DNA of 64,000 nucleotides from Actinoplanes nipponensis (GTDB taxonomy: Bacteria; Actinomycetota; Actinomycetes; Mycobacteriales; Micromonosporaceae), in the NCBI RefSeq assembly GCF_016862275.1, contig NZ_BOMQ01000053.1:62001-126000 (forward strand). The letters run 5' to 3'. The position numbers and the translations under genes are program-made. The notes beneath the pieces were generated by a model, which was not told the DNA's origin, did not search any database, and saw nothing but the letters and a program-made list of their open reading frames with translations. This document shows positions 37,132-43,750 of this stretch, piece after piece (positions within the stretch are counted from its first letter, which is position 1; the number at the start of each line of letters is the position of its first letter).

Positions 37132-38148
37132 TCAGGCGGCGTTCGACAGGTCGGTGACCGCCGTCGCCCGGTCGCCGTCGGTGGCGTTCTTCAGCTGCGG
37201 CACCAGCACCTCCAGCGCGTACAGCAACGCGTTCGGCCCGCTGTAGGCCAGCGCCCCACCCAGCGGCGTGGAGAACGACGTGTACAGGGTCCGGTCCTCG
37301 GTCGCCACCTTCAGCCGGCTGAACGCGGGGGAGGCCAGCATGTCCTTCCTGGTGGCGCCGTTGACGAAGAGCACGTCGCGGTCGAGCAGGTCCAGCCGTT
37401 CCTCGCTGACGTCCTCCGACTCGCTCTGGGCGGCGAAGCCGAGCGCGTCGAACAGCGCGCGGCGCGGGTCCTTGGCCGGGATCAGCCAGTGCTGGCCCTT
37501 CTCGGGGCCGAAGTCGACCACCAGCGTCTTGCCGGCGAACTGGGGGTTGGCCGTCTTGGCGGCCTCGACGGCGGCGTTCACCTTGGCCACCAGCGCCTGT
37601 GCCTCGGCCGGCTTGCCCAGCGCCTTGCCGGTGGTCAGCGTCTGCACGTCCCACGGCGTCTGCTCGTCGGCGTAGTCCGCGGACTGGATGACGGTCGGCG
37701 CGATCCGGGAGAGCTTGTCGTACGTCTCCTTGTTGATCGTCTCGTAGATGGCCAGGATCAGGTCCGGCTGCTGCTGGAGGATCGCCTCGAAGTTGATCTC
37801 GGCGGAGAACGTGGGCAGCGGCTTGCCGCCCAGCGCCTCCTTGACCCACGGGTACGTGGGGTATTCGGTGAACCATTCGCGGGTGCTCACCGGCACCACG
37901 CCGAGCGCCAGCACCGGGTCCTGGTCGTTCCAGCCGACGGTGACGACCCGCTCGGGCTGCTTCTCGATGGTGGTGGAGCCGAACTTGTGCGCGATGCTGA
38001 CCGGGAAGGCCGCGGCGGCCGAGCCGGAGGCAGCCGGCGCGGCGGCACTGTCCTCATCGGAGGCGCACGCGGTGACGGTCGTGGCGGCGAGCAGGCCGGC
38101 GGCGACGGCGGTGAGGGCGCGTCGCCAGCCGCCCGGGCGGCGGTTCAT
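37132..38148 (-). CDS. Ferric-siderophore-binding lipoprotein (ABC importer)
   Basis: Periplasmic-binding-protein type lipoprotein of 338 residues (PF01497-like). A signal sequence with lipobox VTAC puts the anchor Cys near residue 28. Mature landmarks are PERVVTVGWNDQDPVLALGVVPV, INFEAILQQQPDLILAIY and KTLVVDFGPEKGQHWLIP. The ATG at 38148 has GAGGAG about 8 bases upstream. It is divergent from panD, with one iron box between them. It should deliver the iron-loaded siderophore to the FecCD permeases encoded at 5173-7268. Confidence 0.94.
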   Translation of the reverse strand: MNRRPGGWRRALTAVAAGLLAATTVTACASDEDSAAAPAASGSAAAAFPVSIAHKFGSTTIEKQPERVVTVGWNDQDPVLALGVVPVSTREWFTEYPTYPWVKEALGGKPLPTFSAEINFEAILQQQPDLILAIYETINKETYDKLSRIAPTVIQSADYADEQTPWDVQTLTTGKALGKPAEAQALVAKVNAAVEAAKTANPQFAGKTLVVDFGPEKGQHWLIPAKDPRRALFDALGFAAQSESEDVSEERLDLLDRDVLFVNGATRKDMLASPAFSRLKVATEDRTLYTSFSTPLGGALAYSGPNALLYALEVLVPQLKNATDGDRATAVTDLSNAA

Positions 38149-38190
38149 CTATGGGACTCCTCGCTGAGGGGGCATGGGATCACTGCTAGG

Positions 38191-38209
38191 TTAGGTTAGG
38201 CTAACTTGG
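38191..38209. promoter_or_regulatory. Iron box between the binding-protein gene and panD
   Basis: TTAGGTTAGGCTAACTTGG matches the consensus at 16 of 19 positions. It lies 43 bases from the lipoprotein ATG and 51 bases from the panD ATG, so one repressor site can control both directions. Confidence 0.85.
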
Positions 38210-38259
38210 CTTCCGCGATGACCCCCGCGTGGGCCGCATCCACCCCAGGAGGACGACAC

Positions 38260-38679
38260 ATGCAGCGCACGCTGCTCGGTGGCAAGATCCACCGCGCCAC
38301 CGTGACCCAGGCCGATCTGCACTACGTGGGCTCGATCACGATCGACAGGACGCTGATGGACGCCGCCGACCTGGTCGAGGGGGAGCAGGTCCACGTGGTC
38401 GACATCGACAACGGCGCGCGGCTGGTCACGTACGTCATCGCGGGGCCGGCCGGCTCCGGGGTGATCGGCATCAACGGCGCGGCCGCCCGCCTGGTCTCGG
38501 TCGGCGACCTGATCATCATCATGTCGTTCCAGCAGGTCGACGAGCGCGAGCGCGCCGACCACCGGCCGCGGGTGGCCCACGTCGACGCCCGGAACCGGCT
38601 GGTCGAGATCGGCTCGGACCCGTCGGCCCCGGTGCCGGGCGCGGACGACCAGGTCTCCGGCAAGGTGCTGGTCCCCTGA
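38260..38679 (+). CDS. panD: Aspartate 1-decarboxylase, cluster-borne
   Basis: Converts L-aspartate to beta-alanine with a pyruvoyl group made by self-cleavage. 139 residues, normal length. The cleavage site Gly24-Ser25 is at the canonical position in HYVGSITID; Lys9 (GGKIHRA) and the INGAAARLV segment are also conserved. The ATG at 38260 has a strong AGGAGG eight bases upstream; an upstream in-frame start at 38206 would run through the regulatory region and is rejected. panD normally serves pantothenate synthesis. Here it is first in a panD-ferredoxin-SDR run behind an iron box and next to siderophore genes, so its likely job is feeding beta-alanine to NRPS module 2. Confidence 0.95.
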   Translation: MQRTLLGGKIHRATVTQADLHYVGSITIDRTLMDAADLVEGEQVHVVDIDNGARLVTYVIAGPAGSGVIGINGAAARLVSVGDLIIIMSFQQVDERERADHRPRVAHVDARNRLVEIGSDPSAPVPGADDQVSGKVLVP

Positions 38680-38705
38680 GGACGGCCCGGGCCGGTGGCG
38701 CCGCG

Positions 38706-39053
38706 ATGGGCGCGCTGACGGTCTGCCGGGACTGCTGCTGCGGCGACACCGGCAAACACCCGGACACCGACCACGACGCGCAGCTGGCGGCGATCCGCGG
38801 CGCGGTCGGCGACCGCCACCGGGTACGGGTGAGCGAATGCCTGCGCGTCTGCGAACGGTCCAACGTGGTCGTGGTGCACCCGACCCCGGCCGCCCGCCGC
38901 GCCGGCGCCCGCCTGGTCCACCTGGGCGACGTGCTCGACGACTCCCTGGTCGCCGCGGTGGCCGCCTGGCTGGACGCGGGCGGCCCGGGCGTGGCCGCGC
39001 TGCCGGCGGCGCTGACCGAGCGCGTCTTCGATCCGGCCGACTACGCCGACTGA
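38706..39053 (+). CDS. Small (2Fe-2S) thioredoxin-like ferredoxin protein
   Basis: 115 residues. Cys7, Cys10, Cys11, Cys12 in CRDCCCG and Cys45, Cys49 in ECLRVCERSNVVVV fit the thioredoxin-fold (2Fe-2S) ferredoxin pattern. No signal peptide; cytoplasmic. It starts 26 bases after panD and is followed after 27 bases by the SDR, on the same strand. A role in reducing ferric siderophore after uptake, or in feeding electrons to a biosynthetic step, is possible. The locus has no other visible siderophore reductase. Confidence 0.75.
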   Translation: MGALTVCRDCCCGDTGKHPDTDHDAQLAAIRGAVGDRHRVRVSECLRVCERSNVVVVHPTPAARRAGARLVHLGDVLDDSLVAAVAAWLDAGGPGVAALPAALTERVFDPADYAD

Positions 39054-39080
39054 GCCGCCCGCTGCCCTAGGCTGCTGGTT

Positions 39081-39821
39081 GTGCCGGATGCCGTGGGTCG
39101 ACGTGTGCTGGTGACGGGCGCCCGCCGGGGGATCGGCGCCGCGATCGCCGCCGACCTCGCCGCGCCCGGCTGGACGCTGCTGCTGCATCACCTGGACGCC
39201 GCCGACGAGGCCGGGGCCGTCGCCCGGCGGTGCCGGGAACGCGGCGCAGTGGCGGAGTTGCTCGACGCCGATCTCGCCGACCTGGCCGCCGTCGCCGATC
39301 TCGCCGACCGGGCCGGCCCGGTCGACATCCTCGTCAACAACGCCTCGCGCGCCTCGAACGTCGCCCTCGCCGAGCTGTCGCTGCCGGAGTGGCAGGAGAC
39401 GTTCATGGTCAACGTCACCGCGCCGATGCTGCTGGCCCGGGCGCTGGGCGCCGGGATGGCCGCCCGCGGCTGGGGCCGGATCGTCAACGTCACCTCAGCC
39501 ACCGTGGCGCTCGGCGGGCCGTCCGGGCCGTCGTACGTCGCCAGCAAGGCCGCCCTCGTCGGCCTGACCCGGTCGCTGGCCCGCAGCCTCGGCCCGGCCG
39601 GGGTCACGGTCAACGCGCTGTCACCCGGGGCGGTCCTGACCGAGCGGGAGGTGGAGATCCTCGGCCCCGAGCCGCACACCGGCCTGCTGGCCGCCCAGGC
39701 CGTGCCGCGCCGGCTGGTGCCGGAGGATCTGCTCGCCGCCGTGCGCTTCCTGATCGCCGACGGCGCGGGCGCGATGACCGGGCAGGTCGTCGAGGTCGGC
39801 GCGGGACTGGTGCTGGGCTAG
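39081..39821 (+). CDS. Short-chain dehydrogenase/reductase
   Basis: 246-residue classical SDR. The cofactor loop TGARRGIG is at about 13-20, NNAS near 90, the catalytic Ser in VTSATVAL and the YVASK pair. The tail AGAMTGQVVEVGAGLVLG resembles FabG-like reductases. The GTG at 39081 gives the usual short lead to the Rossmann fold. It is third in the panD run; its stop overlaps that of the convergent formyltransferase gene in a shared CTAG. The substrate is unknown and no keto group is evident in the predicted peptide. Confidence 0.85.
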   Translation: MPDAVGRRVLVTGARRGIGAAIAADLAAPGWTLLLHHLDAADEAGAVARRCRERGAVAELLDADLADLAAVADLADRAGPVDILVNNASRASNVALAELSLPEWQETFMVNVTAPMLLARALGAGMAARGWGRIVNVTSATVALGGPSGPSYVASKAALVGLTRSLARSLGPAGVTVNALSPGAVLTEREVEILGPEPHTGLLAAQAVPRRLVPEDLLAAVRFLIADGAGAMTGQVVEVGAGLVLG

Positions 39822-40771
39822 CGGTCCGGGTGGCTGGTCAGGTAGCCGCCCATGGCCCGGAAGTACTCGTGCGCGGGCAGTTCCACGCCCTCGTCCGTGC
39901 GGACCGAGCGCACCAGCAGCGCCTTGCTCCGGCCGCGGCGGGCCTCGGCGCCGGCCACGATGGCCACGCCGTCGCCCTCGCGGAAGAAGATGCGGCCCGG
40001 CGTGCCGCCGTAGACCGCCTGCGAGACCGCGGCCGTGACGATCTCCAGCCGCCGTCCCCGGTGGAAGCAGAAGGCCTGCGGGTACGGCGCCGACTGCGCC
40101 CGGACCAGACGCTCCAGCTCCTCGGCCGACCAGCTGAAGTCGATCCGGATGTCCTCCTCCGACCGCTTGTGGAAGAAGCTCGCCCGCGAGCGGTCCTGCG
40201 GGACGAAGTCGCGCCGGCCGCTCCCGATCGCGGCCAGGCCGTCCACGGTGATCGGGCCGAACAGCTCCAGCGTGCGGTGGAACAGGTCCGTGGTGGTGTC
40301 GGCCGGGCCAACCGGGACGGCCCGCTGGAGCACGATCGGCCCCGCGTCCAGGGTCTCGTCCATCAGGTGCGCGGTGACCCCGACCTCGCGTTCGTCGTTG
40401 AGCAGGGCCCAGATCAAGGGCGAGAAACCCGCGTACGCCGGCAGCAGCGCGTCGTGCACGTTGAGCGTCCCGTACGGCGGCAGCGTGAAGACGCGTGGCG
40501 GGATCCAGGTACGCCAGTTGGTGGCCACTATGACATCCGGCGCGGCCTGCTTGAGGGCGTCGTACAGCTCCTCGTCGTCCGGCCGCTCCCGCAGCAGCAC
40601 CGGCACGCCGTGCGCCTCGGCCAGCTCGGCCACCGAGTCCGACCACACCTTCTCGTACGCGCCCGCGCCGGCCGGATGGGTGACCACCATGACCACGTCG
40701 TGGGGCGAATCCAGCAGCGCCCGCAGGGTCCGGTGCCCCCAGGTCTGGAAGCCGAACATGACGACGCGCAT
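39818..40771 (-). CDS. N5-hydroxyornithine formyltransferase (FxbA/CchA type)
   Basis: Formyl-tetrahydrofolate-dependent enzyme of 317 residues, homologous to methionyl-tRNA formyltransferase. It should convert N5-hydroxyornithine to its N5-formyl form for NRPS module 1. The catalytic triad is visible: Asn104 and His106 in TLNVHDALLP and Asp142 in MDETLDAGP, with the same spacing as in Fmt. The C-terminal domain follows (about 205-300). ATG 40771. It is divergent from the N-hydroxylase, with an iron box 45 bases upstream of this start. A housekeeping fmt role is unlikely given the neighbours. Confidence 0.92.
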   Translation of the reverse strand: MRVVMFGFQTWGHRTLRALLDSPHDVVMVVTHPAGAGAYEKVWSDSVAELAEAHGVPVLLRERPDDEELYDALKQAAPDVIVATNWRTWIPPRVFTLPPYGTLNVHDALLPAYAGFSPLIWALLNDEREVGVTAHLMDETLDAGPIVLQRAVPVGPADTTTDLFHRTLELFGPITVDGLAAIGSGRRDFVPQDRSRASFFHKRSEEDIRIDFSWSAEELERLVRAQSAPYPQAFCFHRGRRLEIVTAAVSQAVYGGTPGRIFFREGDGVAIVAGAEARRGRSKALLVRSVRTDEGVELPAHEYFRAMGGYLTSHPDR

Positions 40772-40815
40772 GGATTTTCTCCCTCACTCGGCACGGCGGA
40801 CGCCTCCGTGTTTGC

Positions 40816-40834
40816 TTAGGTTAGGCTAACCAAA
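40816..40834. promoter_or_regulatory. Iron box between formyltransferase and ornithine N-hydroxylase
   Basis: TTAGGTTAGGCTAACCAAA, 18 of 19 matches to the IdeR/DmdR consensus, the best site in the window. It lies between divergent genes at 45 and 40 bases from the two start codons. Confidence 0.9.
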
Positions 40835-40873
40835 ATCCGGGGTCAGGTCGGCCCCGCCGTGGAGGGGACGGAC

Positions 40874-42175
40874 ATGTCTGAACCTGAACTCGATGTCGTG
40901 GGGATCGGCTTCGGCCCGTCCAACCTGGCCATGGCCATCGCCGTCTCGGAGCACAACGGCCGGCCGGGCGCGGGCGCCGGCGTCCGGGCCCGGTTCCTGG
41001 AGCGGCAGGCCACCTTCGGCTGGCACCGCGGCATGCTGCTCGACGACGCCACGATGCAGGTCTCGTTCCTCAAGGACCTGGTGACGCTGCGGAACCCGAC
41101 GAGCGAGTTCAGCTTCCTGTGCTACCTGCACAGCCGGGGCCGGCTCATCGACTTCATCAACCACAAGAACCTGTTCCCGCTGCGGGTGGAGTTCCACGAC
41201 TACTTCGCCTGGGCCGCGGCGCAGGTCGAGGACCAGGTCACCTACGACACCGAGGTGCTCTCGGTGACGCCGGTCGCCGGGCCCGACGGGGAGGTGGCCG
41301 CGGTGGACGTGCTGTCGCGCCACGGCGGGGAGCTCAGCACCCACCGGGCCCGCAACCTGGTGATCGGCACCGGCCTGCGCCCGCGCCTGCCCGAGGGCGT
41401 CACGGCCTCCGACCGGGTCTGGCACACCAGCGACCTGGTGCACAACATGGCCAAGCTGCGCGGCACCGAACCGCGCCGGATCGTGGTGGTGGGCGCCGGG
41501 CAGAGCGCGGCTGAGGCGGTCGCCACGCTGCACCGCGAGTTCCCCACCGCGGAGATCTGCGCGGTGTTCTCCCGGTACGGCTATTCGCCCGCCGACGACA
41601 GCAGTTTCGCCAACCGCATCTTCGATCCCGCGGCGGTCGACGACTTCTACGTGGCCCCGGAGGACGTGAAGCGGCAGCTGATGGACTACCACGCCAACAC
41701 GAACTACTCCGTGGTGGACATGGACCTGATCGACGACCTGTACCGGCGGGCGTACCAGGAGAAGGTGCTCGGCCGGCAGCGGCTGCGGATGCTCAACGTG
41801 TCGCGGCTGACCGAGGTGACCGACGGCCCCGATCAGGTGGTGGCCGGCGTGCGGTCGCAGGTGACCGGGGAGACCGTACGGCTGGTGGCCGATGTGGTGG
41901 TCTGCGCGACCGGCTACCACCAGGCCGACCCGTACGCGATCCTCGGCGAGCTCGGCGCGCTGTGCCGCCGCGACGAGGGGGGCCGGCCGCGGGTGGAGCG
42001 CGACTACCGGGCGGCGACCGACCCCCGGCTGCGCGTGGGCATCTATCTGCAGGGCGGCACCGAGCACACCCACGGCATCACCTCGGCGCTGCTGTCGAAC
42101 ACGGCGATCCGGGTCGGCGAGATCCTCGCCTCGGTGGTGGCCCGCCGGGCCGCCCCCGCCCTGATCGCCGCCTGA
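40874..42175 (+). CDS. L-ornithine N5-monooxygenase
   Basis: FAD- and NADPH-dependent hydroxylase (PvdA/CchB family) of 433 residues that makes N5-hydroxyornithine, used three times by the synthetase. The FAD loop is VGIGFGPSNLAMA near residue 9-21, the NADPH loop VVVGAGQSAAEA near 205-217 and the C-terminal ATGYH motif near 340. Substrate-side residues HRGMLLDDATMQVSFLKDL are typical. The ATG at 40874 has GGAGGGG six bases upstream; an upstream GTG at 40859 falls within that ribosome site. It is the last siderophore gene on the right side of the locus. Confidence 0.95.
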   Translation: MSEPELDVVGIGFGPSNLAMAIAVSEHNGRPGAGAGVRARFLERQATFGWHRGMLLDDATMQVSFLKDLVTLRNPTSEFSFLCYLHSRGRLIDFINHKNLFPLRVEFHDYFAWAAAQVEDQVTYDTEVLSVTPVAGPDGEVAAVDVLSRHGGELSTHRARNLVIGTGLRPRLPEGVTASDRVWHTSDLVHNMAKLRGTEPRRIVVVGAGQSAAEAVATLHREFPTAEICAVFSRYGYSPADDSSFANRIFDPAAVDDFYVAPEDVKRQLMDYHANTNYSVVDMDLIDDLYRRAYQEKVLGRQRLRMLNVSRLTEVTDGPDQVVAGVRSQVTGETVRLVADVVVCATGYHQADPYAILGELGALCRRDEGGRPRVERDYRAATDPRLRVGIYLQGGTEHTHGITSALLSNTAIRVGEILASVVARRAAPALIAA

Positions 42176-42194
42176 TCAAAACTATTCCGTCTTT

Positions 42195-42208
42195 TGCATT
42201 TCTATGCA
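42195..42208. promoter_or_regulatory. Short palindrome in an AT-rich promoter gap
   Basis: TGCAT-N4-ATGCA in an unusually AT-rich 45-bp gap just upstream of the GNAT gene. It could be an operator; no regulator is suggested. Confidence 0.3.
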
Positions 42209-42220
42209 TAGGATCGTCGG

Positions 42221-43027
42221 ATGGTGGATGTTCAGGTCCAGGTGGAGGCCGCGGCCGCGGCGGCGTGGCCGGCCGGGCGCACGGACACGGCGGCCGGGTG
42301 GCTGCTGCGGCACACGCCCGGCGTCCCCCGGCGCCGGTCCAACTCGGCGCTGCCGCCGGCCCCGGACCGGCATCCGGAACGGACGCTGGAGGCCGTCGAG
42401 GCCTTCTACACGGCGGCCGGTCTGCCGGTCGCGGTGCAGGTGAGCCCGGCCGGACGACACCGGGCGCTCGACGCGGCCCTGGCCGCCCGCGGATACCGGC
42501 GGGAAGCGCCCACCCTGGTGCTGGTCGCGCCGGTCGGTGAGGTCCTCGTCCGCACGGCTCCGGCGGCGGACCGGGGGCCGGGCGCGGCCGTCACGATCGG
42601 CGAGGCGGCCGACGAGGCATGGGCGTCCACCTATCGGTCGGTGCACGCCACCGTGGACACGTCGGCGGTGGTGGAACGGGTGCTGGCCCGCGTGCCGTCG
42701 CCGGCCGCGTTCGCCCGGGCCGAGGTGGCCGGAAGGGGAGTGGCGACCGGCCTCTTCGTGGCCGACGGGCAGTGGACCGGGGTCTTCTGCATGACCACGC
42801 ATCCGGACCACCGGCGACGGGGAATCGCCCGCGCGATCCTCGGCGCCGGGGCGCGCTGGGCGGCCGCCCGCGGCTGCGCCGGGCTGTATCTCCAAGTCGA
42901 ACAGGACAACGTTGCGGCCCGTGAGGTGTACGCCCGGTCAGGTTTCGCCCATTCGCACGACTACCACTATCGGGTTTCCGACTCGCCGGGCCGCAGACAT
43001 AGCTCTGCGTCAACCTCTGCTCTCTGA
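42221..43027 (+). CDS. GNAT family N-acetyltransferase
   Basis: 268 residues. The acetyl-CoA loop is HPDHRRRGIARAIL near 190-205 and the C-terminal motif is YLQVEQDNVAAREVYARSGF. The N-terminal half is a diverged GNAT-like region, so this looks like a two-domain member with only the C-terminal half functional. The last 20 residues are Ser-rich and probably disordered. It lies 45 bases after the N-hydroxylase; it may be part of the siderophore locus, but the predicted product has no acetyl group, so a link is doubtful. The acceptor substrate is unknown. Confidence 0.85.
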   Translation: MVDVQVQVEAAAAAAWPAGRTDTAAGWLLRHTPGVPRRRSNSALPPAPDRHPERTLEAVEAFYTAAGLPVAVQVSPAGRHRALDAALAARGYRREAPTLVLVAPVGEVLVRTAPAADRGPGAAVTIGEAADEAWASTYRSVHATVDTSAVVERVLARVPSPAAFARAEVAGRGVATGLFVADGQWTGVFCMTTHPDHRRRGIARAILGAGARWAAARGCAGLYLQVEQDNVAAREVYARSGFAHSHDYHYRVSDSPGRRHSSASTSAL

Positions 43028-43198
43028 CTGTGGCAAATATGACTGTGCGTGACGGATCATGAGGGGTGGGGTAAGACTTACTTCCACAGTCGACTCGTCC
43101 GATTAGTCAGTTCGTGGCGTGATCATTGTCTTGCCGCTGGCCGGAGCGCACACTTTCGACCGCGCGTCCGCCCCCTCCCCTGGCGCGAAGGAACCCAT

Positions 43199-43663
43199 AT
43201 GACACAGCCCCGCCAGCCCCCACCTGCACCGCACGTCCGAAAGAGCAGCCCGATCCCCTGGGTGATCTTCGCCGTGCTGGTCGTCGTCGCCGGCATCGTG
43301 CTGGTGCCCAAGCTGTTCGGCAACGACAGCGCCGACGACGGACCGCAGCCCGTCGCCGCCGCGGAGCAGGATCCGCTGCTCGTCGCCGTGCAGAAGTGCG
43401 ACCCCGGCAAGGACGGCACCAAGCTCTCCGACAGCAACCGCAAGCTCACCATCAAGGGCGCCGGCGTCAAGTCCCCGGACGGCCTCTCCGAGAGCGCGGT
43501 GACCTGTGTCTTCGACACCCTGCAGGTGCCCGGCGCGCTGGCCGACCGGATGTACGGCACCGTCGCAGCCGACGGCAAGCTCCAGGGCGACTGGCCCGGC
43601 TTCACGGCCGCCTGGACCAACGACCAGAACGAGGGGCTGACCGTCACGGTCACCCGCGACTGA
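43199..43663 (+). CDS. Membrane-anchored protein of unknown function
   Basis: 154 residues: a short Pro-rich cytoplasmic start, one membrane segment (about 21-42, WVIFAVLVVVAGIVLVPKLF) and an outside domain of about 105 residues with two cysteines (QKCDPGKDG and VTCVFDTL) that may pair. No family recognised. The ATG at 43199 has GAAGGA about eight bases upstream. The 171-bp gap before it is AT-richer than average and probably holds its promoter. A strong hairpin ends the unit at 43707-43736. Confidence 0.75.
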   Translation: MTQPRQPPPAPHVRKSSPIPWVIFAVLVVVAGIVLVPKLFGNDSADDGPQPVAAAEQDPLLVAVQKCDPGKDGTKLSDSNRKLTIKGAGVKSPDGLSESAVTCVFDTLQVPGALADRMYGTVAADGKLQGDWPGFTAAWTNDQNEGLTVTVTRD

Positions 43664-43706
43664 CCCGCCCGCGGCTGACCGCAGTCGGGGCGGCACCCGG
43701 CCCCGA

Positions 43707-43736
43707 CGGGCCACGACCGGCCTCGGTCGTGGCCCG
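43707..43736. terminator. Bidirectional hairpin terminator between convergent genes
   Basis: Perfect 12-bp stem (CGGGCCACGACC with GGTCGTGGCCCG) and a 6-base loop between the stop at 43663 and the end of the beta-glucosidase gene at 43751. It can serve both strands. Confidence 0.8.
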
Positions 43737-43750
43737 TTGCCGTGCTCGGC

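Noticed and set aside
38206..38259. Earlier panD start at 38206
   Set aside because: It would run through the promoter next to the iron box and move the cleavage site away from residues 24-25; the ATG at 38260 has AGGAGG upstream.
39818..40771. Annotation as methionyl-tRNA formyltransferase
   Set aside because: The catalytic residues are shared, but the divergent N-hydroxylase, the iron box and the formyl-hydroxyOrn A domain point to siderophore precursor formylation.
40859..40873. GTG 40859 as start of the ornithine hydroxylase
   Set aside because: It falls inside the GGAGGGG ribosome site of the ATG at 40874, which gives the normal N-terminus.
42221..43027. GNAT as the siderophore N5-acetyltransferase
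   Set aside because: The cluster already has a formyltransferase, the predicted product needs no acetyl group, and the gene has no iron box of its own.
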